From Streptomyces olivoverticillatus (GTDB lineage Bacteria > Actinomycetota > Actinomycetes > Streptomycetales > Streptomycetaceae), in the NCBI RefSeq assembly GCF_014203555.1, contig NZ_JACHJH010000005.1, positions 350,225-414,224 on the forward strand: a DNA stretch of 64,000 bases. Reading direction: 5' to 3'. The notes under the pieces were generated by a model. The model saw nothing but the letters and a program-made list of their open reading frames with translations. It searched no databases and was not told the origin of the DNA. The translations under genes and the position numbers were made by a program. This document shows, in pieces, positions 24,975 to 33,061 of this stretch. Each line of letters opens with the position of its first letter. The stretch's first letter is position 1.

Positions 24975-25823
24975 GTGACTGGAACGCTCGTACTCGCAGG
25001 AACCCCCATCGGCGACGTCGCCGACGCGCCCCCGCGGCTCGCCGCCGAGCTCGGCGCGGCCGAGGTGATCGCCGCCGAGGACACCCGGCGGCTGCGTCGG
25101 CTGACGCAGGCGCTGGGGGTGCACACCACCGGGCGGGTGGTGTCGTACTTCGAGGGCAACGAGTCGGCCCGCACCCCCGAGCTGGTCGAGGCGCTGGTCG
25201 GCGGGGCGCGGGTGCTGCTGGTGACCGACGCCGGGATGCCCTCCGTCTCCGACCCCGGCTACCGGCTGGTCGCCGCCGCCGTCGAGCGGGGCGTGAAGGT
25301 GACCGCCGTGCCGGGCCCGTCGGCCGTGCTGACTGCGCTGGCCGTCTCGGGGCTGCCCGTGGACCGGTTCTGCTTCGAGGGCTTCCTGCCGCGCAAGGCG
25401 GGCGAGCGGCTCGGCAGGCTGCGCGAGGTGGCCGACGAGCGGCGCACCCTCGTCTACTTCGAGGCCCCGCACCGCCTCGACGACACCCTCGCCGCGATGG
25501 CCGAGGTGCTGGGCGAGGACCGCCGGGCCGCCGTGTGCCGGGAGCTGACCAAGACGTACGAGGAGGTCAAGCGCGGCCCGCTCAAGGAGCTCGCCGAGTG
25601 GGCGGCCGAGGGCGTGCGCGGCGAGATCACCATCGTCGTGGAGGGCGCCCCCGAGCGCGGCCCCGATGAGCTCGACGCCGCGGAGCTGGTCCGCCGGGTG
25701 CGGATCAGGGAAGAGGCGGGGGAGCGCCGCAAGGAGGCGATCGCGGCCGTCGCGGCCGAAACAGGCCTGCCCAAGAGGGATGTGTTCGATGCGGTCGTAG
25801 CGGCAAAAAATGCCGCACAGTAG
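24975..25823 (+). CDS. rsmI: 16S rRNA (cytidine(1402)-2'-O)-methyltransferase
   Basis: This 282-residue SAM-dependent tetrapyrrole-methylase-fold enzyme modifies C1402 in the decoding centre of 16S rRNA. It starts VTGTLVLAGTPIGDVADAPP and shows IAAEDTRRLRRL, VLLVTDAGMPSVSDPGYRLV and TAVPGPSAVLTALAVSGLP, the conserved RsmI segments, then FEGFLPRK. The GTG at 24975 with ggatggagg upstream is the family start. It lies 17 bp after the DUF6299-like gene but is core genome. In related streptomycetes it is usually immediately divergent from pmt. Confidence 0.93.
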   Translation: MTGTLVLAGTPIGDVADAPPRLAAELGAAEVIAAEDTRRLRRLTQALGVHTTGRVVSYFEGNESARTPELVEALVGGARVLLVTDAGMPSVSDPGYRLVAAAVERGVKVTAVPGPSAVLTALAVSGLPVDRFCFEGFLPRKAGERLGRLREVADERRTLVYFEAPHRLDDTLAAMAEVLGEDRRAAVCRELTKTYEEVKRGPLKELAEWAAEGVRGEITIVVEGAPERGPDELDAAELVRRVRIREEAGERRKEAIAAVAAETGLPKRDVFDAVVAAKNAAQ

Positions 25824-25832
25824 GTCTCACCG

Positions 25833-25853
25833 TAAGGTAAAGGGCTAACCTGA
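25833..25853 (+). promoter_or_regulatory. IdeR/DmdR-like inverted half-sites near a possible -10
   Basis: TAAGGTAAA and CTAACCTGA are separated by GGG. Each half matches the iron-repressor half-site TWAGGTWAG, but the consensus recalled for IdeR/DmdR1 has a one-base spacer. TAACCT (25846-25851) could be a -10 hexamer. Confidence 0.3.
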
Positions 25854-26015
25854 AAAGCAAAGCTTGGACCTGGCAGCCAACACCTCAGGACATGAAGCCG
25901 CCAAGTTTGTCCCAATTCGCGGGTCAGGCTGCTGCGCCGTCGCCGGGATGGGCGTTCCCTTGTTGTGGGACGTCCGGTCCCGGAGAGACTTGTCCATCGG
26001 GCAAGAGGAGCTGCC

Positions 26016-26462
26016 ATGAGCGAGACCGCAGGAACCCCGAGCGGTGTCCAGCCCGCCCCCCGTCCGCGCACCGTGACCGAGCAGAGCGCGGCGGCCTTCG
26101 AGGCGGCACACGAGTCCTACGCCTTCACCTGCATGAGGTGCGCGTACAGCTGGGAACAGTCGTACGAAATACGGCACCACGTGGACGCCGAGGGTCAGCC
26201 CTTCGTGACGTACTACGCGGACGGCGAGCGCGTGCCGTCCCCGCTGACCCGCCCGACGTGCATCAACTGCGGTGAGCACGTGGTCCGCATCATGCGGTCC
26301 GGCCAGGTCTCCGTCATCGCCAACGTCCTGCACATTTCCGGACGTTCGATCGTGCCCCAGGCCACCACCGGCCCGCTGCAGAGCGGCGGTTCGCACCAGC
26401 CGCACGAGCGCGGCCACCACTGGCACCTCTCGGATCTCCTGAAGCCCTTCCACCGGAAGTGA
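26016..26462 (+). CDS. Conserved zinc-ribbon-like protein
   Basis: This 148-residue protein carries two CxxC pairs, CMRC (in YAFTCMRCAYSWEQSY) and CINC (in RPTCINCGEHVVRI), about 45 residues apart, which would form one zinc ribbon. The C-terminus is His-rich (GGSHQPHERGHHWHL). There is no signal peptide or membrane segment. The ATG at 26016 follows aagaggag with good spacing; the longer reading from 25965 has no family support. It lies between rsmI and tatD, a position I recall for a conserved streptomycete hypothetical protein. Function unknown. Confidence 0.7.
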   Translation: MSETAGTPSGVQPAPRPRTVTEQSAAAFEAAHESYAFTCMRCAYSWEQSYEIRHHVDAEGQPFVTYYADGERVPSPLTRPTCINCGEHVVRIMRSGQVSVIANVLHISGRSIVPQATTGPLQSGGSHQPHERGHHWHLSDLLKPFHRK

Positions 26463-26495
26463 GCCCCGCTCCGCGCGATCTCTAGAATCGCGGTC

Positions 26496-27413
26496 ATGGC
26501 GGCAACAGCATCGAACAGCGGTCCGGTCGGCGGCGAGCGGAAGAAGGACGGCGGCAAGGACGTCCCTCCGCCGCTCCCGGCACCGCTGAACGTGCCGGTC
26601 GCGGACTCGCACACCCACCTGGACATGCAGGGCGACGCCGTGGAGGACGCCCTGGCCAAGGCCGCGTCCGTGGGCGTCACGACCGTCATCCAGGTGGGAT
26701 GCGACCTCGCCGGCTCCCGCTGGGCGGCACAGACGGCCGCCGACTGGGAGAACGTCTGGGCCACGGTGGCCCTGCACCCCAACGAGGCGCCCCGCATCGT
26801 GCACGGCGTGGAGGGCTCCGGACATCCGGCCCCCCGGCCGGCGGGCGGTGACCGCGCCCTGGACGAGGCCCTGGCCGAGATCGACGCCCTCGCGGCCCTG
26901 CCGCAGGTGCGAGGCGTCGGCGAGACCGGCCTCGACTACTTCCGCACCGGGCCCGAGGGCGCGGCCGCGCAGGAGTACTCCTTCCGGCGCCACATCGACA
27001 TCGCCAAGCGGCACGGCAAGGCCCTGGTCATCCACGACCGCGACGCCCACGACGACGTCCTGCGCGTGCTGGAGGAGGAGGGCGCGCCCGAGACCGTCGT
27101 CTTCCACTGCTACTCCGGCGATGCCGAAATGGCCAAAATCTGTGCGGCCGCGGGCTATTACCTGTCCTTCGCCGGAAACATCACGTTCAGGAATGCGCAG
27201 CACCTGCGCGACGCCCTCGCCGTGGCGCCCATGGACCGGGTCCTCGTCGAGACCGACGCACCCTTCCTGACCCCGATGCCGTATCGCGGACGGCCCAATG
27301 CGCCCTACCTCATTCCGGTCACGTTGCGCGCGATGGCCGAAGTGAAGGGGGTCCACGAAGACGCCCTGGCCACGGCGGTCTCCGCCAATACCGCACGCGC
27401 CTTCGGTTACTGA
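26496..27413 (+). CDS. tatD: TatD-family metal-dependent hydrolase (nuclease)
   Basis: This 305-residue TIM-barrel hydrolase has the metal-binding VADSHTHLDM near residue 36, then TVALHPNEA, GVGETGLDYFRT with the catalytic Glu, KALVIHDRDAHDDVL, VFHCYSGDAEMAKICAAAGY and ETDAPFLTPMPYRGRPNAP. TatD proteins are Mg-dependent 3'-5' DNases or D-aminoacyl-type hydrolases. An N-terminal extension of about 30 polar residues precedes the barrel. The gene is 34 bp after the zinc-ribbon gene and upstream of rpf, in the order usual for actinobacteria (tatD, rpf, rsmA, ispE). Confidence 0.9.
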   Translation: MAATASNSGPVGGERKKDGGKDVPPPLPAPLNVPVADSHTHLDMQGDAVEDALAKAASVGVTTVIQVGCDLAGSRWAAQTAADWENVWATVALHPNEAPRIVHGVEGSGHPAPRPAGGDRALDEALAEIDALAALPQVRGVGETGLDYFRTGPEGAAAQEYSFRRHIDIAKRHGKALVIHDRDAHDDVLRVLEEEGAPETVVFHCYSGDAEMAKICAAAGYYLSFAGNITFRNAQHLRDALAVAPMDRVLVETDAPFLTPMPYRGRPNAPYLIPVTLRAMAEVKGVHEDALATAVSANTARAFGY

Positions 27414-27507
27414 CGCCGAGATTTCGCGACACCGTGTGACCATACGACTTTGGCCGGTGACGGCGGCTCCGCTACAGTCCCGGGCCTAGCCGGACCAGTG
27501 GAGTGTC

Positions 27508-28962
27508 GTGAGTCATGCACAGGGCAGCCCCCACGCTGCACACCGCGCTGCCACCCAAGCGCTGCCGTACGACCCGTACGCGCCGCACGAGCCGTACGGG
27601 TCTCTCGAACCGCACGCGCTCTACGAGCCGTACGAGCCCTACGCAGCGCCCGCGCCCTACGAGCCGCCGTACGAGTCCCCCGGGGCGTGCGACCCCTTCG
27701 GCCGGCCCCAGCTGCCCCGGCAGACCACGGCCCCGGCCGGGCTGTACGCACCCGGCCACGCCCTCCCCGAGGACGCCGCCGCCCTCGACGACCCCGAGCC
27801 CGGCCCGCCCGGCCGCGGCGCCGCCCGCCGGGCCGCTGGGCGCCGCAGGCGCCCCGGCACCGGGGAGCGGGCCGAGCCGCTGCGCCGCCTGCTGCCGCAG
27901 GCCCTCGTCGTGGCCTTCCTCGCGGGCGGCACCTCCGCCTTCATCGCCAGCGACAAGGCCGTCCAGCTCAGCGTCGACGGCAAGCCCCGCACCCTGCACA
28001 CCTTCGCCGACGACGTCGGCGAGCTGCTGGCCGACCAGGGCATGACCGTCGGCGAGCACGACATCGTCGCCCCCGGCACCCACCACGACCTGGCCTCCGG
28101 CGACCGCGTCATCGTCCGCTACGGCCGCCCCGTCTCCCTCACCCTCGACGGGGAACGCCGCCAGGTGTGGACCACCGCCCGCACCGTCGACGGCGCCCTG
28201 CGCCAGCTCGGGGTGCGCGCCGAGGGCGCCTACCTGTCCGCCTCGCGCTCCGCGCCCATCGGGCGCACGGGCCTGGACCTGGACGTACGCACCGAGCGGA
28301 CCGTCACCTTCATGGCGGACGGGCGCGAGCGCACCATCCGCACCAACGCCGCGACCGTCCGCGAGGCCATCGAACAGGCCGGCATCACCCTGCACGGCGA
28401 GGACACCACCTCCGTCGACCCGCAGAGCTTCCCCCGCGAAGGCCAGACGATCTCCGTCATGCGCATCACGGGCGGCGAGGAGGTCAAGGAGGAGTCCATC
28501 GACTTCGCCACCGAGCGGCACGAGGACCCCTCGCTCTACAAGGGCACCGAGGTCGTCGTCCAGCGCGGCGAGAAGGGCGTCGAGCGCGTCACCTACGCCC
28601 TGCGGAGCGTCAACGGCGTCAAGCAGAAGCCCAGGAAGATCTCCTCGGAGGTCGTCAGACAGCCCCGCACCGAGATCGTGAAGGTGGGCACCAAGGCCCA
28701 CCCCGCCTCCGTGCAGGGCACCGACGGGCTGAACTGGCAGAGCCTCGCCCAGTGCGAGGCGGGCGGCCGCCCCGACGCGGTCGACCCCTCGGGCAATTAC
28801 GGGGGCCTCTACCAGTTCGACGTCCACACCTGGCACTCGCTCGGCGGCAACGGCCGCCCGCAGGACGCCCCCGCCTCCGAGCAGACCCGGCGGGCCAAGA
28901 AGCTGTACGTCAGCCGGGGGGCGAGCCCCTGGCCCGTGTGCGGCCGTAAACTTCACGGGTGA
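27508..28962 (+). CDS. rpf: Resuscitation-promoting factor (DUF348/G5/transglycosylase-like)
   Basis: This 484-residue exported cell-wall hydrolase begins with a cytoplasmic tail of about 125 residues containing Tyr/Pro-rich repeats (YDPYAPHEPYG, YEPYEPYAAPAPYEP). A membrane helix follows (about 130-148). Three DUF348 ubiquitin-like units (about 150-310), a G5 domain (about 315-390) and a C-terminal Rpf domain complete it. The catalytic Glu is E417 in QSLAQCEAGGRPDAVDP, and NYGGLYQFDVHTWHSLGG is conserved. Such enzymes cleave peptidoglycan and promote spore germination or exit from dormancy. The GTG at 27508 follows a gtggagtg site. The stop overlaps the rsmA GTG by four bases. Only 94 bp separate it from tatD, and I see no c-di-AMP riboswitch there. 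Confidence 0.9.
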   Translation: MSHAQGSPHAAHRAATQALPYDPYAPHEPYGSLEPHALYEPYEPYAAPAPYEPPYESPGACDPFGRPQLPRQTTAPAGLYAPGHALPEDAAALDDPEPGPPGRGAARRAAGRRRRPGTGERAEPLRRLLPQALVVAFLAGGTSAFIASDKAVQLSVDGKPRTLHTFADDVGELLADQGMTVGEHDIVAPGTHHDLASGDRVIVRYGRPVSLTLDGERRQVWTTARTVDGALRQLGVRAEGAYLSASRSAPIGRTGLDLDVRTERTVTFMADGRERTIRTNAATVREAIEQAGITLHGEDTTSVDPQSFPREGQTISVMRITGGEEVKEESIDFATERHEDPSLYKGTEVVVQRGEKGVERVTYALRSVNGVKQKPRKISSEVVRQPRTEIVKVGTKAHPASVQGTDGLNWQSLAQCEAGGRPDAVDPSGNYGGLYQFDVHTWHSLGGNGRPQDAPASEQTRRAKKLYVSRGASPWPVCGRKLHG

Positions 28963-29840
28963 GCTCCAGCCCCAGCACAGACGAGTCCGGCGCCCTGCTC
29001 GGCCCGGCCGACATCCGCGAACTGGCGGCCGCCCTCGGGGTCCGCCCCACCAAGCAGCGCGGCCAGAACTTCGTGATCGACGCCAACACGGTCCGGCGCA
29101 TCGTACGGACCGCCGAGGTCCGCCCCGACGACGTTGTCGTCGAGGTCGGCCCCGGCCTCGGGTCGCTGACCCTCGCCCTGCTGGAGGCCGCCGACCGGGT
29201 CACGGCCGTGGAGATCGACGACGTGCTGGCCGCGGCCCTGCCGGCGACCATCGCCGCCCGCATGCCCGCCCGCGCCGACCGCTTCGCGCTCGTGCACAGC
29301 GACGCCATGCACGTCACCGAACTGCCCGGCCCCGAGCCGACCGCCCTGGTCGCCAACCTCCCGTACAACGTGGCCGTGCCGGTGCTGCTGCACATGCTCG
29401 ACCAGTTCCCCACCATCGAGCGCACCCTGGTGATGGTGCAGGCCGAGGTGGCCGACCGGCTCGCCGCCGCGCCCGGCAACAAGGTCTACGGCGTGCCCTC
29501 GGTCAAGGCCAACTGGTACGCCGAGGTCAAGCGGGCCGGATCCATCGGGCGCAACGTCTTCTGGCCCGCGCCCAACGTCGACTCCGGCCTCGTCTCGCTG
29601 GTCCGCCGGTCCGAGCCGATCAAGACCACCGCCACCAAGGCCGAGGTCTTCGCCGTCGTGGACGCCGCCTTCGCCCAGCGCCGCAAGACGCTGCGCGCCG
29701 CGCTGGCCGGATGGGCCGGGTCGGCGGCCGCCGCCGAAGCCGCGCTCGTCGCCGCGGGCGTCTCGCCGCAGGCGCGCGGAGAGGCGCTGACCGTGCACGA
29801 ATTCGTCGCCATCGCCGAGCAGAAGGGCGCCACCCAGTGA
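28959..29840 (+). CDS. rsmA: 16S rRNA dimethyladenosine transferase
   Basis: This 293-residue KsgA/RsmA enzyme dimethylates two adjacent adenosines near the 3' end of 16S rRNA. The motifs are KQRGQNFVIDANTVRRIV at the N-terminus, VVEVGPGLGSLTLALLEAAD (SAM-binding motif I), AVEIDDVLAAALP, and the catalytic VANLPYNVAVPVLLHML (NLPY). FAQRRKTLRAAL lies in the C-terminal domain. The GTG overlaps the rpf stop (GTGA), and its own stop overlaps the ispE start in the same way, so rpf, rsmA and ispE are coupled. Confidence 0.95.
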   Translation: MSSSPSTDESGALLGPADIRELAAALGVRPTKQRGQNFVIDANTVRRIVRTAEVRPDDVVVEVGPGLGSLTLALLEAADRVTAVEIDDVLAAALPATIAARMPARADRFALVHSDAMHVTELPGPEPTALVANLPYNVAVPVLLHMLDQFPTIERTLVMVQAEVADRLAAAPGNKVYGVPSVKANWYAEVKRAGSIGRNVFWPAPNVDSGLVSLVRRSEPIKTTATKAEVFAVVDAAFAQRRKTLRAALAGWAGSAAAAEAALVAAGVSPQARGEALTVHEFVAIAEQKGATQ

Positions 29841-30739
29841 CCGGCTCCGTCACCGTCCGCGTCCCCGCCAAGGTCAACGTCCAGCTCGCCGTGGGCGGAC
29901 CGCGCTCCGACGGCTACCACGACCTGGCCAACGTCTTCCTCGCGGTCGGGCTCCACGACGAGGTGACGGTGCGCCCCGCCGACGAGCTGCGGGTGACCTG
30001 CGCCGGGCCGGACGCCGCCCAGGTGCCGCTGGACCACTCCAACCTGGCCGCCCGCGCGGCCCTCGCCCTGGCCGCCCGCTACGGGCGGGACGCAAACGTC
30101 CACATCCATATCGACAAGGACATTCCGGTCGCGGGCGGCATGGCCGGGGGCTCCGCGGACGGGGCCGGTGCGCTCCTCGCGTGCGACGCGCTGTGGGGGA
30201 CCGGCGCCTCGCGCGAAGAGCTGCTGGGCATCTGCGCCGAGCTGGGCAGCGACGTGCCGTTCAGCCTCGTCGGCGGTGCCGCGCTGGGGCGCGGGCGCGG
30301 CGAGCTGCTGACGCCGCTCCCCGTGGGAGGCGCCTTCCACTGGGTCTTCGCCGTCGCCGACGGCGGCCTGTCCACGCCCGCCGTGTACGCCGAGTGCGAC
30401 CGGCTGCGCGGGGCGGCGGACATCCCCGCCCCGGAGGCATCGGCCGCCCTGCTGGACGCACTGCGCGCCGGCGACGCCGAGGCGCTGGCGGCAGCCGTGT
30501 CCAACGACCTGCAGGATGCCGCGGTGTCGCTGCGGCCATCGCTCGCCGCGACGCTGGAAGCGGGCCGCGGCGCGGGTGCGCTGGCCGCCATGGTGTCCGG
30601 GTCCGGGCCGACGACGGCGTTCCTGGTGCCGGACGCGGCCGGGGCGCGAAAGGTGGCCGACGCACTGCAGAGCTCCGGCACGTGCCGCGCGGTGCGGGTG
30701 GCGGCGGGGCCGGTGCCGGGGGCCACGGTCCTGAGCTGA
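29837..30739 (+). CDS. ispE: 4-diphosphocytidyl-2-C-methyl-D-erythritol kinase
   Basis: This 300-residue GHMP kinase carries out the ATP-dependent phosphorylation step of the MEP isoprenoid pathway. It starts VTGSVTVRVPAKVNVQLAVG; the ATP loop is DIPVAGGMAGGSADGAGALL (about residue 95), and MVSGSGPTTAFLVPDAAG (about 255) is the C-terminal glycine-rich loop. The GTG overlaps the rsmA stop by four bases. No hairpin clearly ends the operon. Confidence 0.94.
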   Translation: MTGSVTVRVPAKVNVQLAVGGPRSDGYHDLANVFLAVGLHDEVTVRPADELRVTCAGPDAAQVPLDHSNLAARAALALAARYGRDANVHIHIDKDIPVAGGMAGGSADGAGALLACDALWGTGASREELLGICAELGSDVPFSLVGGAALGRGRGELLTPLPVGGAFHWVFAVADGGLSTPAVYAECDRLRGAADIPAPEASAALLDALRAGDAEALAAAVSNDLQDAAVSLRPSLAATLEAGRGAGALAAMVSGSGPTTAFLVPDAAGARKVADALQSSGTCRAVRVAAGPVPGATVLS

Positions 30740-30840
30740 CCGCCCCGGGGCCGCCGCACCCGCCGCTGTCCTCATGGCCGTGGCCGGCCGGCTCCTGGTG
30801 GAGGCGGCGGCATGCGGGACGCGGGCGACAGATCGGTAGC

Positions 30841-30901
30841 GCCGGGAGTGCGGGGAGCTGCGGGAGCTGCGGGAGCGCGGGGAGGGCCGGGAGCGCCGGA
30901 G
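30841..30901 (+). repeat. Nine-base tandem repeat, consensus CTGCGGGAG
   Basis: About seven units run head to tail, including TGCGGGGAG, CTGCGGGAG twice, CGCGGGGAG and GGCCGGGAG. It lies in the ispE to ABC-F intergenic region, about 90 bp before the next start. Nothing else is recognisable in that 250-bp gap. Confidence 0.6.
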
Positions 30902-30989
30902 CCGGGGCCCGGGGCCTGCGCCAGGGGCTGAGACAGGGCCCCCTGCCGGGCGTGGGATCCTGGAGGGAGTCCCCTGAGCGAGGAGCGGA

Positions 30990-32795
30990 ATGGCAGCCAA
31001 CCTGGTCAATCTGGAAGCCGTCGACAAGGTGTACGGCACCCGTGCACTGCTCGACGGCATCTCCCTCGGCGTGAACGAGGGCGACCGGATCGGCGTGGTC
31101 GGCCGCAACGGCGACGGCAAGACCACGCTCATCCGCATCGTCGCCAAGCTGGAGGAGGCCGACAAGGGCCGCGTCACCCACGCCGGCCACCTGCGGCTCG
31201 GCGTGCTCACCCAGCACGACTCCCTCGACCCGGCCGCCACCATCCGGCACGAGGTCATCGGTGACATGGCCGACCACGAGTGGGCGGGCAACGCCAAGGT
31301 CCGCGACGTGCTGACCGGCCTCTTCGGCGACCTTCACCTGCCCGGCTTCGAAAGCGGCCTCGACACCGTCATCGGCCCGCTCTCCGGCGGCGAGCGCCGC
31401 CGCATCGCGCTGGCCAAGCTGCTGATCGGCGAGCAGGACCTGATCGTCCTGGACGAGCCCACCAACCACCTCGACGTCGAGGGCATCTCCTGGCTGGCCG
31501 GGCACCTGCGCGCGCGCCGCTCGGCGCTGGTGTGCGTCACCCACGACCGCTGGTTCCTCGACCAGGTCTGCACCCGCATGTGGGACGTGCAGCGCGGCGC
31601 CGTGCACGAGTACGAGGGCGGCTACAGCGACTACGTCTTCGCCCGCGCCGAGCGGGAGCGGATCGCCGCGACCGAGGAGGTCAAGCGGCAGAACCTGATG
31701 CGCAAGGAGCTGGCCTGGCTGCGCCGCGGCGCTCCGGCCCGCACCAGCAAGCCGCGCTTCCGCATCGAGGCCGCCAACGAGCTGATCGCCGACGTGCCGC
31801 CGCCGCGCGACAGCGCCGAGCTGATGAAGTTCGCCAGCTCGCGGCTGGGCAAGACCGTCTTCGACCTGGAGAACGTCACCGTCCAGGCCGGACCGAAGGT
31901 GCTGATCGAGCACCTGACCTGGCAGCTGGGCCCGGGCGACCGGATCGGCCTCGTCGGCGTCAACGGCGCGGGCAAGACCTCGCTGCTGCGCACCCTCTCC
32001 GAGGCAGCCCGCACGCAGGGCGAGAAGCAGCCGGTCAAGGGCAAGGTGGCCGTCGGCAAGACCGTGAAGCTGGCCTACCTCTCGCAGGAGGTCGGCGAAC
32101 TCGACCCGGCCAAGCGGGTGCTGGAGGCCGTGCAGCAGGTGCGCGACCGCGTCGACCTCGGCAAGGGCCGGGAGATGACGGCGGGGCAGCTGTGCGAGAA
32201 GTTCGGCTTCACCAAGGAGAAGCAGTGGACGCCGGTCGGCGACCTCTCCGGCGGTGAGCGGCGCCGGCTGCAGATCCTGCGGCTGCTGATGGACGAGCCC
32301 AACGTCCTGTTCCTGGACGAGCCGACGAACGACCTCGACATCGAGACGCTCACGCAGCTGGAGGACCTCCTCGACGGCTGGCCCGGCTCGATGGTCGTCA
32401 TCAGCCACGACCGGTACTTCGTGGAGCGCACCACCGACCGGGTGTTCGCGCTGCTCGGCGACCGGGCGCTGCGGATGCTGCCGCGCGGCCTGGACGAGTA
32501 CCTGGAGCGGCGCCAGAAGGTCATCGACGCGGCGGTGCCCGCCGTGGTCGCGGCCCCGGCCGCCGCCGCGAAGGCCAAGCCCGCCGGTGACACCCGGGCG
32601 GCCAAGAAGGAGCTGCAGAAGATCGAGCGCCGCCTGGACCGCATCAGCGAGCAGGAGACCAAGCTCCACGAGCGGATCGCCGAGCAGGCCACCGACTTCG
32701 AGGCGGTCGCCAAGCTGGACGCCGAGCTGCGGGAGCTGGCCGGCGAGCGGGAGGAGCTGGAGATGCGCTGGCTCGAGCTCGCCGACGACGTGTGA
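30990..32795 (+). CDS. ABC-F family ATPase
   Basis: This 601-residue soluble protein has two ABC domains and no membrane part, as in ABC-F translation factors and antibiotic-resistance proteins. Domain 1 has VGRNGDGKTTLIRIV, LSGGERRRIALAKLL and IVLDEPTNHLD; domain 2 has VGVNGAGKTSLLRTL, LSGGERRRLQILRLL and LFLDEPTNDLD. The linker (about residues 215-285) would contact tRNA in the ribosomal E site. The C-terminus (about 535-601) is a charged coiled coil (ELQKIERRLDRISEQETKLH), like that of Uup. A housekeeping ribosome-associated role is more likely than drug resistance, given the core context. Confidence 0.88.
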   Translation: MAANLVNLEAVDKVYGTRALLDGISLGVNEGDRIGVVGRNGDGKTTLIRIVAKLEEADKGRVTHAGHLRLGVLTQHDSLDPAATIRHEVIGDMADHEWAGNAKVRDVLTGLFGDLHLPGFESGLDTVIGPLSGGERRRIALAKLLIGEQDLIVLDEPTNHLDVEGISWLAGHLRARRSALVCVTHDRWFLDQVCTRMWDVQRGAVHEYEGGYSDYVFARAERERIAATEEVKRQNLMRKELAWLRRGAPARTSKPRFRIEAANELIADVPPPRDSAELMKFASSRLGKTVFDLENVTVQAGPKVLIEHLTWQLGPGDRIGLVGVNGAGKTSLLRTLSEAARTQGEKQPVKGKVAVGKTVKLAYLSQEVGELDPAKRVLEAVQQVRDRVDLGKGREMTAGQLCEKFGFTKEKQWTPVGDLSGGERRRLQILRLLMDEPNVLFLDEPTNDLDIETLTQLEDLLDGWPGSMVVISHDRYFVERTTDRVFALLGDRALRMLPRGLDEYLERRQKVIDAAVPAVVAAPAAAAKAKPAGDTRAAKKELQKIERRLDRISEQETKLHERIAEQATDFEAVAKLDAELRELAGEREELEMRWLELADDV

Positions 32796-33061
32796 GACAC
32801 CGCTCCGGCCGGTGAGTTGCCCACCTGTGGCGGCTGCCGGCCGGTCAACACGGGCGCGCGGGGCGGCCGTCAGGCGCTTCGCGAGGAGTGAAAAGGCGCA
32901 ACAGTCTCGTCACGGGCCGGTCTCAGGTGGTGGATACGTCGGAGATCGGCCCAATCGCCGTCAGAGCCGGGTGATACAAAGAACACCCGCTCGCCAGCCG
33001 CACACTGGCTGGATTCATACCCGATGCCGGGCCGTGGTCCCGCGCGTAAAGAGGAAAGCTG

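Noticed and set aside
27414..27507. c-di-AMP (ydaO-type) riboswitch before rpf
   Set aside because: Such elements precede some Streptomyces rpf genes, but this gap has only 94 bp and none of the conserved riboswitch segments.
30841..30901. Small coding gene across the 9-base tandem repeat
   Set aside because: The reading frame gives only Gly/Ser/Ala/Cys repeats without a ribosome-binding site.
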